From Ashinkailepas kermadecensis (lineage: Eukaryota > Arthropoda > Thecostraca > Neolepadidae), in assembly GCA_034440615.1 (NCBI GenBank), contig JAOTOM010004863.1, forward strand, positions 383,001 to 447,000: a stretch of 64,000 nt of DNA, written 5' to 3'. Within the stretch, counting starts at the first letter, position 1. Each line of letters opens with the position of its first letter. Under the pieces are notes generated by a model that worked only from the letters and a program-made list of their open reading frames with translations, was not told where the DNA came from and ran no database searches. Shown one piece after another: positions 33,396 through 44,734 of the stretch. The translations under genes and the position numbers were made by a program.

Positions 33396-36297
33396 ATTCT
33401 CCTTCGAAAACACAAATGTATCCTTTATTGTCGTCATATTTTTTTTTTCCACTCGCAAATATCTCCTGGTATGTGGTTCGGAAATTCATTTGCCTGGAGT
33501 CGATCGCTTTAACATTACTAAGGGAGAAGGTGAGTTTGGTTGGCTATGATGGTGATCCCCAATCCCCACCCTCACCCAAAACACCATTAAACTAGGCCCG
33601 GGAAAACAATGGCGCTAAATTGCAAGCAAAATAAACGTTGTGAAATGCTTTATCACAAAATGCTGCACCAAAACCCAGACTTCCATCCCTCAAAATGAAC
33701 GCGTCGAACCAATGAATCACCAGCCTCTTCCCTTTCCTTCGCATGTATAGCATTACCAGCATGAGTGCACTGAGCGCTCTGAACTCGGTACTGATCAGGT
33801 TCACGCGTGACCTTGTGCGATCCTTTATTCCGCCACCCCGCCGAACTTTGTTGCCGAGGCAGTTCTGGTTGCCTACCGCACGATTACCGCGGCGGCCGCC
33901 TTTCATCTGATGCGCGCCACCTGGCTGTGTTTGGCCTTGAACGGCCGGCCGACGCAGCAGCCGTCGGTTCTCCTGCTTGTTATTTCGGTCACAGCTTCCC
34001 TGGCACTGTTTCCGGTCCGTTTCCGTGCAGCTGACTGCCACTGGAATGTGAGGTGCCCCGACACATGCCTGCGACGTTGGTGTGGTTGCCGCCCGCGCGA
34101 TGCATTGTTTCCGTGAACTTGGGACATGCCTGGGAGGTGTGCAGGTGTGCACTGGACTTCAGTATGCGCCTGGGAATCGTACGCGCCTTTCCCCCGTCAC
34201 CCGTGCGAGGAGGGATGAAAACTGAACGGATCGCAAGCTGCATAGTTCTTGGTGGTTGCACTCTTGTTAGACTTTATTCCCTGCGGAATGGCATTCAGAT
34301 TCTTCATTCCGCTTTAGGTGAATTGTTATTTCAACCAAAGCTCAATCGATTGTTAACCATGTGTTTAGAAATAATTTCTAGTGATTTCCCACGTGGCTAT
34401 TTGATGTGGTCCAGTTCGATGTAGCCATTTGTTGATGTCGATGTGAACCCCATTGTAGAACAGGATGTCGATGTAGAACCCCATTGTAGAACAGGAACGA
34501 GTGTATTATTGTGGAGTGTTACACCGTCTGGTAATTTGTATTTCAAATGAAAACTCTCAGCCAGAGTGCCCTGAAGTGTGAGGGCTGTTTCTTTTGCGGA
34601 GGACTGAAAATAAGTGTTGAGAAAATGGTTGGAAAATGTATCAAAATGTACAGCTCACCGTTACCTACCGCTCTAACGTTACGGTCTCCTGACCGTGGTG
34701 GCAATGGTGGATCTGATGCTTTTAAGCAGGTAGACGTAGTATGCGTCTGTTTCCAATGCATCTCTTCTGAATATTTCGCGTTAATTTTTAGTGTTATGAA
34801 TGATCGAACACCAAACTTCTCATTTGCAAGGCGGGAATAACCCAAATAAATGATGCGACCGCGCTCAAACGGTGAATTGTTCGTCACTGACGAAGCGTTC
34901 TGTTGACGCTGGCTCGCCAGGAGCCAGCCATTTCCATCTCCATCTCCATCTCTCACTCCCACGACGGACAATAAACACCACTGACGCCCCGGTGTGTCAG
35001 GGCCGGCTGGTAACAGCCGGGCGCCAAGCTTCCCCGACCGTCCGGTCCGCCCCGCCGCTCCTTTCGCCAGCATCACGGCACCACCCTGGGTCTCGGTGGC
35101 CGTTGTGACGTCACACGGTGATCAGCTGGTCTCCGCCGTGCCGCTGTCTGCAGCGTGTGACCCTGCACCCCACTGTCGCGTCAGTAGTCAGTTGGCTTTG
35201 CCAGTGAGAGGCTCCAGGTGACAGCGGCCGTGGGTGATTTTCAGCCCGGCAGTGTTCTGACCAGTGCAGTGGCTCACGGGCAGACCGGAGGGCGTCAATA
35301 CTTCACAGTCTGCCGGGCGCGTGACGCCCGGGAGAGGTCTCGCTAATGGGCCACTTAGACGCCAGTTGTGCAGTGTGCACGTGGCCGCAGGGTGCACAGA
35401 CGCCGGCTTCTGTGGAGCGTCGAGCGGCGGCGAGGTGGCCGGTTGCCTTTGACGGCTGGCAGCTGCCGGTGCGGCACGGACGGCGGCGGACGTGGCGCTG
35501 TGTAGCCGATGACGTCAGGGCGCGGGTCATCTCATGACGTCACCACGTCACGCGGCGCAGTGGTGACCGTGACCCGGGTGTGTGCGGTAGAACTGAACAT
35601 GGCCACTGCCTGTCCATCACCCTCGTTTCATCTAATCCACGGCTTTTATAGGTTGGCAATGGGACTGCGCTGCCTCACGCCGCGTTTCGACGCGAAAGCT
35701 CCATAGACCATCATGCGCGAGTGGTTGTTTTGAAAGGGGTATTTGTGCACAAAAAAAAGTTGTCAAATTAAAGGAAGTATACTCTTTGATTGGAAAATTG
35801 TGCGTAGTTTCTCCGTTCATATAAATTTATCATATCTAAGTTCGATTTTGTTTTGTAATCCACACGATTTAAATGGCGAAGATCGCTCATGAATGTAGGC
35901 GCCGTCGATACGAATACTGCGCACCAAATGCCAAACTACAAAACCGACTTTTTAATGAAGTTTGTATTGATATTGTATTATGGTATTCTATTCTGCATGA
36001 CTATGCTATGTATTGCAATATTCTCTATCTATAAAACATTAATACGTTTGTATTAGTATTTTCAGAATTTTCATCTCAGATGTGGAAGCTTCGCACCATC
36101 GGAAAATGTTCAGACCTGATCTTCAACTTTTAATTCGTTCGAGTTATATATAAACTAACGTAAATGCATGCAATATTTTGCATTCCCTGAAACTACGTTC
36201 ATTTTTCTAATTGAAGACATGTTTCTTTTATTTTGGCAAATGTTTTTCATGTATAAGCACCTTCTCGAAGGCAGTTCTGCATACATTATGTTCCTCT
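33396..36297. other. TMEM198 intron 1, 2.9 kb without recognisable genes
   Basis: Frames on both strands (33592-34152 -, 34543-35076 -) have no recognisable domain. A 31-bp duplication (GATGTCGATGT...TGTAGAACAG) is at 34434-34494. 34990-35600 is CpG-rich with several TGACGTCA-type sites (for example near 35510 and 35535). Confidence 0.45.
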
Positions 36298-36357
36298 GTT
36301 CCTAAACTACGAATGTAGTTTAGGAACTGAACTGAACTGTAGTTTAGTTCCTAAACT
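36298..36357. repeat. two overlapping, mutually exclusive perfect hairpins
   Basis: GTTCCTAAACTAC (36298-36310) pairs with GTAGTTTAGGAAC (36315-36327) around a 4-base loop. The same right arm also pairs with a third copy: AGTTTAGGAACT (36317-36328) with AGTTCCTAAACT (36346-36357). Forming one excludes the other. Confidence 0.9.
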
Positions 36358-36619
36358 GTATCGTCCCCACGAGAGAACCAGATCCCCTGCAACAACTGTG
36401 CAATGCTGGCCACACAGGTATGACATGCTTGGAGCTTGACTGGAGCCCTGAATGCGGAATAATCTCAACTGAAAATATATCACCGTGGATGAATTTGTAG
36501 GGGGCCAGGGTGGTGGTCCAATTTGTGTTGGTGCCCCGACTGCAGGATGATTTTGCACCCATTTTAGCGACGTCGTGACGTAGCCAATGGGGCGAGAGCA
36601 TTATCCAGTTCTGCCAGAG

Positions 36620-36850
36620 CTCGTTTCCGTCTCTTGACAACCACAGCTTGTCTTCGTCTCCTGTCGGCCAGAGGTCATCTATGTCTCTTGGCGGCTGGAG
36701 CTCGTCTTTGTCTCTTTGTGGCGAGAGCAGCGCTCCTTCTGGCGGCTAAAGTTCGTCTCCGTCCCCTGGCGACAAGACCCTGTTTTCGTCTCCCGGCTGC
36801 CGGAGTGTGTCTCCGTCTTCCAGCGACGAGACCTGGTCTCCGCTTGCGGG
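36620..36850. repeat. diverged 33-bp repeats (CGTCTCCGTCTC...GCGGCTGGAG)
   Basis: About seven degenerate units; frames across it are open on both strands because the unit is near a multiple of three. Confidence 0.8.
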
Positions 36851-36984
36851 CGGCCGAAGCCGCATGACCTCTTCCGGGAGTGGCTGGGAGTGTCTGTGTC
36901 AACAGACGGCCGACGCAATTGGGGCGCGGTGACAGGCGACTGCGGCTCTGGGACTCGCGGCCCGACAGGCTGGTGGCGCTCAAC

Positions 36985-37107
36985 TCACGCACCAGCTGAC
37001 TGATGGGTACTAAACCCACACACCATCTAGCGGATGGGCACCGAACCCACGCACCAGCCAATGCGGACGTACATAACCCAAATACCATCTAGCGGATGGG
37101 TGCCCAC
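36985..37107. repeat. minisatellite split by the hAT insertion, left part
   Basis: Degenerate units with CACACCATCTAGCGGATGGG and CCCACGCACCAGC. Continues on the far side of the transposon. Confidence 0.9.
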
Positions 37108-37124
37108 TAGAGGTCGGCATCCGT

Positions 37125-37156
37125 ACGGATATCCACGGATATCCGTGGATATCCGT
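37125..37156. repeat. perfect 32-bp palindrome near the left end of the hAT element
   Basis: Starts ACGGATATCC and ends GGATATCCGT, identical to its own reverse complement across all 32 bases, with GGATATCC three times. It lies 17 bp inside the left terminus. Confidence 0.95.
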
Positions 37157-37457
37157 GCTGTGGATGGATATGGATGGATGATTTATTGCCTATATTTCAA
37201 ATGGATGGATATGGACGGATGACAGTTTTCACTGATGTATGCGGATGGATGTATGATTTTACTGTGGATAAATGTGCCTGACCGATGAACCCTTCTTTTT
37301 CAGTGAATTCACATGCAATTACAGAAGACCATTTTACAATGGCCACTTGCGAGCTACTACTCTGAGTTTGAAATCAGCACCTAATCCTACATATGTGTAA
37401 AGACATGTCTAATGCACAAAGTCACGTCTAGTGTGGCCCGAGATCATCATATCTACC

Positions 37458-37868
37458 ATGGCTGTGAGTAAACAGGAAATATCGAGGCTTCTGCGGTCAA
37501 ACAGCCCGAGAGTCACCCTCTGCGCCAACGAAGAAGGCCGATCTGCTGTTTGGGACAATTTTCGATGTGTGGAGTTAGATGAGCGCCGCGTCACCTTCGT
37601 TGCCTGTGTCAAATGCCATGCCATATATGGTCATAGTAATAAAGATGGCACAACCAAACTTAGAAATCACAAGTGTGGTTTGAAAGGGCCAGAGGCAGGC
37701 CAACAGACCCTGACTTCGTTCTGTGGTCCGACTGCCGCGCCGAACGCGGTCAGCGAAGCCAAACGGCGTGTCGCAGCAAAAGCAGCCCTGTGCGCTGCCC
37801 AGGATTTTCGCCCCTATACCTTCGTGGAAGGGGAAGGCTTCATGTTCATGCCTCTTATTTTCCCTTAG
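37458..37868 (+). pseudogene. hAT transposase N-terminal fragment (BED-type zinc finger)
   Basis: A 136-residue frame from ATG at 37458. Residues 30-73 form a BED-like finger: an aromatic WDNF start, cysteines C50 and C53 (ACVKC), then H71 and C73 in LRNHKC. Residues 115-128 (QDFRPYTFVEGEGF) match the segment just before the catalytic core in hAT transposases. The frame then stops; no RNase H-like core, DDE residues or hAT dimerisation region is seen before the right end. A full hAT transposase is about 600 residues, so this is a remnant, or possibly a non-autonomous derivative making a short DNA-binding protein. Confidence 0.75.
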
Positions 37869-38555
37869 CACAGTATTCACAAGTTGTTGAATGAACACCA
37901 AATGTTGCTTGTTTTCAGCTCGCTCTTTGGAGCATAGTACTGCAACGAAGTGGTTCAGAACTAAACCTACCAAAGAACCTACCAAATAGGTCGGTCGACC
38001 TGCAACTAGTCATTAGTTCCGACTGCTGAACGTTTTTACTAGGTATAGCTTCACCGTTGTGGATAACACCTGCCTACTCATTCATGTGCACAGACTGGAA
38101 ATACATGTGATTCACACAAAACCAGGTATTTGTAGTCGTCTACAGCGTTTATTTATGTATTGGAAATACGTTACCAACAGATGTTGTATCCGTCCAGAAA
38201 CAAATGATGTCAATTATTAAAACGGCGTTTTACAGAATTTCTTTTTCGTGCCTTTCTACCGTCGTGATAAACGAGTCATTTAGCTCGAAAACTTATGAAG
38301 GTAGCAATTTACATATGTCATGTTGACATGTACTAATCTGAAAGGGTCATGGCATATATGGATGGATATAGATGCAGCATATTATGTAGGCGGATGGATA
38401 TGGATGGATAGGAAATTTGCTTCATGGATACGGATGGATATGGATAACACATGAGGAGGAGGTGGAACTGGTGGATGGATAAGGATGGATACAAATTTGC
38501 GCTGACGGATGCGGATGGATATGGATATACAAAAAGCCATCCATGTCGACCTCTA

Positions 38556-38811
38556 GTGCCCACCCAACCCACACACCATCTAGCGGACGGGTGCCCAACC
38601 CATGCGCCAGGTGATACGGACGGACATACCCACACACTATCTAGCGGATGGATACCGAACCCACGCACAAGCTGACAGGGACGGACATTACCCACCCACG
38701 ATCCAGCGGATGGGTGCGCAACTTACACACCATCTAGCGGATAGGAATCCAACTCACACACCATCTAGCGGATGGGTGCCGAACCCAAGCACCAGTTGAC
38801 CGTTATAATGG
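38556..38811. repeat. minisatellite split by the hAT insertion, right part
   Basis: Same unit as at 36985-37107, about six degenerate copies, beginning with the second copy of the GTGCCCAC target duplication. Confidence 0.9.
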
Positions 38812-38870
38812 GTACTGTATGACCGATGCAGTCGAAACGCCCACACACTTCAATGACCAACCGACCAACC
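38812..38870 (+). mobile_element. family D-like fragment
   Basis: Contains TATGACCGATGCAGTCGAAA, CGCCC and the tail ACCAACCGACCAACC. No target duplication seen; the core is diverged. Confidence 0.4.
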
Positions 38871-38877
38871 CACTGAC

Positions 38878-39290
38878 TTACCAGGGACCTAACTCACCCC
38901 AGGTAGCAAGTAGGGACCTAACTTATTCCCCAGGTAGCAAGTAGGGACCTAATTCACGCTCCAGGTAGCAAGTAGGGACCTAACTCCCACCCCAGGTGGC
39001 AAGTAGGAATCTAACTCCCAGCCCAGGTAGCAAGTAGGGACCTAACTCCCAGCCCAAGTAGCAAGTAGGGACCTAACTCCCAGCCCAAGTAGCAAGTAGG
39101 GACCGAACTCCCACCCCAAGTAGCAAGTTGGGATCTAACTCACACCCCAGGTAGCAAGTAGGGACCTACCTCACACCCCAGTTAGCAAGTAGGAACCAGC
39201 ACACACCCCAGACGGCAAGTTGGGACCAGCCCACACCACAGCTGGCAAGTAGGGCCCAGCCCACACCCCATGTGGAGGATTTGCCCACGA
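38878..39290. repeat. 30-bp minisatellite (CAGGTAGCAAGTAGGGACCT)
   Basis: About 13 units, degenerating to the right into CAGCTGGCAAGTAGGGCCCA variants. Confidence 0.94.
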
Positions 39291-40344
39291 GGATTTGCCC
39301 ACCGAGCCCACGCCCAAACTGACAGGTATGGACCTGAGAGATTGAAACCCAATTTCCCACCCCATCTGACAGATTGAAACCCAGCCCACACCTTAGCTGA
39401 CATATTGAAACCAAACACAACTCAGTTGATGGATAGGGACACAAACACACCTCAATTGTGGGTAGGGTGGACGTATTTTTTAGTTTGGAGAAGCTTGTTT
39501 GGATGGGTGGGATTTATGCCAGTAGGTATGCACTGTGCAGGCCGTTTTAGCAGGCATGGATGACTGAGTTTGAAAATCATTGATGGGGCACGGGTGTGGA
39601 GGAGTGTGTTGCGCAATGTCAGGTAAACGGTGTTAGATAAGTCGGTTTAGTTGGTTCCTTTGGAACGGGGATAGATGGTGTTGATTGCGGTGTGTCGGTG
39701 TCCTTTTTCTGGTCTAACATTATATCTCCTGTATGGGCTTAGCTCAGATGAGCCCGATGTGGCTCTTATTAAGCCCTATCGCTGAAGGTTGCTTTATAGG
39801 GGCCCGGCCCACACTCAGACCGACGGACAGGACCGACTGAAGTGCCCAGCCCAGCTGAAGGATGGGCAACGAACCCACACTGCATGTGATCGAAGTGATG
39901 GCACCGACTCGGCTAATGTCTGCTTCTGCAAGGGAGCAGACATGCTCCAGACATGACATTCTGCTCTTCTCCAGTTCGCGGTACGCGGGCACGGAGTCGA
40001 ATCAGAACTCTGGCCCACGAACAGGCTTGCAGTTATGCGCGGCGAGCACAATTTGCAGATGTTCCTCACGCATTCGCACGGCGGAGTTTTAATCGAGCGT
40101 GCCGTTTCATGGATGTTGGTCAGGCGGTCCTTGCCTGTTAGCCAGGCCGGAGCTGTGCCAGATGTAACGCTGTCTTGGTATGTCGCATCATAGTAGCATT
40201 TAGCTCCAGTCTTCCTGTCGTGGCGGGGCAGATGTTCCTTGGTACGAACTTTATTTGTATATCCCAGGCCAGTAGTTACCCGTTGGCCATGGCCGAGAAG
40301 ATTGCATCAATAGCCGTAAGTTAACAATTAATTTGGTGTCGGCG
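39291..40344. other. TMEM198 intron 1, unassigned
   Basis: Degenerate continuation of the array to about 39470, then no recognisable feature. Confidence 0.45.
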
Positions 40345-40390
40345 CAAAATGACCGAAATTGTCGGCGCGTCCTAAAGCACCAGCCCACCA
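40345..40390 (+). mobile_element. family D-like fragment
   Basis: Contains AAATGACCGAAATTGTCGG and CGCGTCCTAAAGCACC, a diverged match to the D core. No clear target duplication. Confidence 0.35.
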
Positions 40391-41474
40391 CTCCACCGCC
40401 ACTACAAGAATCCTTTGGTAACAGCGCGATATTTTCGGACATCTTCACAGAGTAGTTCTTCTGGGGTTAAGGTCATTTTATCAAATAATTATTGCTACCC
40501 TTATTGGATTTCCTACCGATATTGTAGACAATTTATGGAGCGGCGCCCAGCATACACACTTGCTGCAATTTGTAGTGAAGGAGCACTGGCTCTGGGGATT
40601 TATTTCTGTGGCAATGTCATCATTCCTCCGACGCTGGCGAACTCGCCTCGGTTCTGTCAGACGAGTCATTTCTCCGTACATTAATGCATCGGGCTCGTGG
40701 TCCGTTCCGCTGTCCGAGCGCTCTGTCTGTGTCAGCTGGTGGCCGCAATATCAGCCGAAGGACGTGTTTCCGCACGCCCGGGCCGAGTTGTGTGCGTTCA
40801 GAGTGCCAAAATGAGTTTCTCCGCCTGCGGAGAGCCAGTGCCGCACTTGGCTCCGCCGTAATGTGCTTCGCTTGTTCTGCTCAGCTGACCGCCGCGCCGC
40901 CGGGTCGGCGTTGCGACGAACTAACGCGATTGGCTGGCACAGAAGTGGTGTGGCAGACTCGGGGTCTGGGACATTGCTGCAGCTGTCTGTGGTGGTGGCT
41001 GCTGCGGGCTGGCAGTGTGGTACGGAAACTGAACCAGTTAGTGACGCACGGTTAGTGGTGCCGGTTAGTGACCCCAGTTAGTGATGCACGGTTAGACTCG
41101 GTGTATGGGACATGAGAAACGTGAAGTCCAATAACAGCCGGGATTCGTTTGTGGGTCCAATTTGGATCCATTTGGGTCCAGTCTAGCAATGTGGCAGCCG
41201 GGCCGCAGTAATTCTGGTGCTGATCATGGGCTGCTACGCTGGTCATGGGCTGCTTGGGTGATTTAATTGCATCGGCTTGAGTTGTTTAACACAGCTTCCA
41301 ATAGGTGGTAAAATGTCAAGTACACCCATATCCGTTACGCATCGTGTTCGTCACAGGCACTGTTCTATGCGCCGTATGAATTACATTTCGAAGCTATGCT
41401 ATATGCGTCGACTTTCGTTTCCGCCGCAAGTCGAGTAGAATATTTAGTGGTCGACGAAAAAGCATGTCCCACAA
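40391..41474. other. TMEM198 intron 1, unassigned
   Basis: No gene recognised. Short repeats of GGTTAGTG occur at 41035-41095. Confidence 0.45.
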
Positions 41475-41484
41475 CGACGTAACT

Positions 41485-41644
41485 CCAGGGGGACGAGTGG
41501 TCTAGGGGTAAGATGCTCGTCTCACAATCGAAAGATTGTGGGTTCGAGTCTCACCTGTCGCTACTCTTCGCCCGCGACCAATCGGCGTGAGAGATTGGCG
41601 ACGCTATATGACTCAACGGTCGACGTGTCGTAAAAACCAATAAC
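41485..41644 (+). mobile_element. SINE family A, copy 4 (in TMEM198 intron 1)
   Basis: Same head, body and tail. The target duplication CGACGTAACT is at 41475-41484 and 41645-41654. Confidence 0.92.
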
Positions 41645-41702
41645 CGACGTAACTGCAGCATTATCCCCAGACGTACCCGGGACTGGTAGCCGGTACCTGC
41701 CT

Positions 41703-41868
41703 GTAGGGCGTCGATAGCTCAGCAGTTCAGCCGAACGTCTGGCACGCCAGGGGTGCGGGCTTCGAGTTCCGGCGGTGCTCGCCCTTCCTGCCAGGGTGAG
41801 AGGCGGGCGACGCCACATGGCCTCAGCTGCCGAGTGCGTCGTAAAGCCACAGTCCAGTCCAATCCAGC
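41703..41868 (+). mobile_element. SINE family C, copy 1
   Basis: A 166-bp element with a different tRNA-like head: A box GATAGCTCAGCAGTTCAG and a B-box-like GGCTTCGAGTTCC. Its body matches family A in order and spacing (GTGAGAG, GGCGACGC, ACATG, GTCGTAAA, CCA), then ends CAGTCCAGTCCAATCC. A probable 8-bp target duplication, ACCTGCCT, lies at 41695-41702 and 41869-41876. It sits 48 bp after a family A copy. Confidence 0.8.
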
Positions 41869-41876
41869 ACCTGCCT

Positions 41877-42961
41877 ATCATATTGTGTTCTTGCATCGGG
41901 CTGGACAGAGTAGTTATTTGTCCCCCAGACTCGTGGGGAAGTCGGCAGTTTTCCTCTACGAATACTGTTCGCAATTGGGGATGGGAGGGCAGAGTCCAAT
42001 GCAGGCCGTTGTGATGTCGTTTCTGGGTGATGCATACTGGCGGCATTTCCGCAGATAGCGTGCATGCTTCAAGGCGGCGTATCCATTAATTAGCCAAAAC
42101 TTGCGACTTGCGTCTGCTCAGCCGACCATCTGCACTGTCTGGTGAGGTCATTCATATGTGACGTCACTGCGGTTTCCAGACGCAACAGCATGACGTCATC
42201 AGCGTCGGCCGCCTGGCGCGCCGCCGGCCGTTTCCGTGTCGTGTGACGGCGGTATCGTGTAAACCAGGCACCGCCTCCGCCACGGCCCGCCGGCCGATGA
42301 TTCCTTCCTTCATTTCCTCCGGCTGGAAATGTGGCAGCCCGTTCTGTTTGTGCCAGATTGGTCGCGTGTGTCGGCGGTGACGTGCGAGACGTGCCGTTTG
42401 GGCCGGTCGCTGTGTGCACTGGTCACGTGGTGGTGTGTATGCCAGTCACGTGACGGTGTGTACAATGGCCACTTGGTGGTGTGTGCCATGGCCATGTGTT
42501 GAGTATGTGTGACTTTGCACTATTTACTCTTGAATACCAGCGCTTTGTCTTGACAAGGCTGACAAGCTATTGATGATGTATAATGAATATACCTGCTGCA
42601 ATACTTTATATCCACGTCTATGTTCGTGAAAGCATTTATTTCATCTGCAATGCTTTTTGTTTGTTTATTTTTTTGGGAGGGCGTGAACTGCCTTGCTCCT
42701 GCTCGTCACATTGACGTATCATGCTATGATTCATTCTCAGTCCAATAATTATATATAGGGTGCTGCACCATGGATCTAATAATTATATGCCACGATCAGG
42801 GTCAGAAGTCCACAGTGCTATTTCCTTCAGTCTTCAAACTTTCCCATAATCTACCATCAAAGCAATATAAATGGCCCACCTTGCTATCGATTGTTTCGTT
42901 TCACAATGTTTCACAATTTGCTTGTCTGCGGGCCCAATCACAAATTGTTTCACAATTTACT
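41877..42961. other. TMEM198 intron 1, unassigned
   Basis: Short repeats of GGTGTGTRCCATGGCCA type at 42420-42500. No gene recognised. Confidence 0.45.
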
Positions 42962-43228
42962 TGGCCTGCACTGGTCTCCCCAGTCCTGGCAAGACAGGGT
43001 TCGAGTGGCTTCACGGCTCGCATTTAGCCCCCAGTTGGGAGGGTCAGTTGGCAGCTGGCCAGATGACGCCTGCCGGGGCGGCCGTGTCGGTGCATTGACG
43101 GCACGTTAAGCTCTCTGTCAAAATTCTGCCGTTGAACTGGAATTCATGAATCGGGTGGTGGGGCCAGAGTTCACGCAACGAGCTCTGATTAGCAACAGGA
43201 CCCTGGTTCATAAAACACCACAGCAAGA
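42962..43228 (+). mobile_element. SINE family B, copy 2 (5' truncated, in TMEM198 intron 1)
   Basis: Starts within the tRNA-like head at TGGCCTGCACTGGTCTCCCC and follows copy 1 to GGACCCTGGTTCATAAAACACC. The break in the head, with loss of the A box, fits incomplete reverse transcription. Confidence 0.8.
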
Positions 43229-43856
43229 ATTCAGACCAAATTTCTGTTAACAAATACAAAATAAACACAGATAAAGTGGTTCCGTGGATTGGAAAACTGA
43301 AACGCTCAAACGAGCTTAACTTTAAAATGCATAAATCCTCACGTTGCGAAATAGCACAGAAGATTAAGATTGTTTTTCGTTTGAAGTATCTTGTAAGCCA
43401 GAGAGGAGAGCGTGATTTATGAAAACGTCGGGACTTCGGGCTGCTGTGCTGAATCACCAACGCCCAGCTAATTTTGCGGTCGTCTCCAATGTCGGCTTTT
43501 ATGATCGCCTTGTCGGATTAGCATCTACATCATCGTGGCGCAGGAAGGGCCCATTTCGCATAATTTCCTCTGATCAGAGTGCAGTCACGTCCTGGTCGTC
43601 GGATGCTGGACCACCCGCTGTGGGTATGGATGGACTCAGCGGTGTTTGTGTATGTGTGCGAGGGAACTTTGGGGAGGGGAGCGTGACGTGCATGTCTACA
43701 TTTGTTTGTGTACGATGCAATAAAAGTGGCTTTTGTCTGCGGGCCCACCAGAAGTGTTCAGCGTGTTCTTGTGTTCACTTTGTAGTTCTGTCGAGCAAGA
43801 TGTAAGCTCCCAGCAGCATTAAACAGACGTGATGCTGTCGCATTCCTTCCTCGCGT
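43229..43856. other. TMEM198 intron 1, unassigned
   Basis: Short + and - frames without recognisable domains. Confidence 0.45.
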
Positions 43857-44222
43857 CGCCACCGCACTATACCCGCGGAGTGCCGGAGTGTGAATGTTCA
43901 CTGCCGCATTATACCCTGTCGGTGCCGGAGTGTGAATAGTCTCAGCCTCACTGTCCCCAGGGAGTGCCGGAGTGTGAATAGTCACTGCCGCCCTGGGAGT
44001 GCTGGAGTGTGAATAGTCACTGCCGCTCTATCCCCGGGGAGTGCCGGAGTGTGAATAGTCACTGCCGCTCTATACCCGGGGAGTGCCGGAGTATGAATAG
44101 CCACTGCCGCTCTGTCCCTGGGGACTGCCTGAGCGTGAATAGTCACTGCCGCTCTATCCCCGAAGAGTACCGAAGTGTGAATAGCCACTGCCGCTCTATA
44201 CCCGGTGAGTGCCGGAGTGCGA
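43857..44222. repeat. 41-bp minisatellite (GTGCCGGAGTGTGAATAGTC)
   Basis: About nine units with TCACTGCCGCTCTATCCCCG; frames on both strands are artefacts. Confidence 0.95.
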
Positions 44223-44223
44223 A

Positions 44224-44328
44224 CGCTGTCCAGTGGCACATTGTTTGTCAGAGACAGTACACCGTGGTGATCGCCCTGTCCCTGACGCTGTCCAGTGGCA
44301 CATTGTGTGTCAGAGACAGCACACTGTG
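44224..44328. repeat. imperfect duplication of a 42-bp segment
   Basis: CGCTGTCCAGTGGCACATTG followed by TGTCAGAGACAG occurs at 44224 and 44285. Confidence 0.85.
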
Positions 44329-44648
44329 ATAGCCCACGCTAATGGCGAGCTGAAGTACGCCGTGAGTGTGTGGGAAGGCCAGCTGCCGGCCTGCTCGGCA
44401 GCCCACGGAACACCAATCCTGTCTGCCAGCACACGGTGCCCGCTTCAGGTCAGTCGGGCTGTTCACTGAGCGTCACATCATAGAGGTGCATTCAAAATGC
44501 AGGCCACGCGGCGGCTCGTGCAAACATTGGCGTACTGCCGTGTGCTGTGTGAAAGTCCGCCGCTGAAGGCGTGGCGGCTGTATTCAGTACCGGTCTCGGC
44601 AAAACCACCAGCCTGGCTGTGGTATTGTTGTTATTGATGCAGCGTGCG

Positions 44649-44686
44649 ATGGGGGCGGGCGTGGCCAGTGCCACACCCGCCCCCAT
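44649..44686. repeat. GC-rich hairpin, 17-bp arms, one mismatch
   Basis: ATGGGGGCGGGCGTGGC and GCCACACCCGCCCCCAT are separated by CAGT. A third partial copy of the right arm follows at 44694-44709. Confidence 0.85.
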
Positions 44687-44734
44687 GCCACAGTGCCACA
44701 CCCGCCCCATGTTGCTGATTTTTAATGGAGTCTA

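Larger units (their letters stand above)
37108..38555 (+). mobile_element. hAT-type DNA transposon, internally truncated (1448 bp)
   Basis: Ends TAGAGGTCGGCAT and ATGTCGACCTCTA are imperfect terminal inverted repeats. An exact 8-bp target duplication, GTGCCCAC, at 37100-37107 and 38556-38563 is diagnostic of the hAT superfamily. Both subterminal regions are rich in GGATGGATATGGATGGA motifs, likely transposase-binding repeats. It carries only an N-terminal transposase fragment, so it cannot move by itself. It is inserted inside a minisatellite built on ACCATCTAGCGGATGGGTGC, which continues on both sides. Confidence 0.9.
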
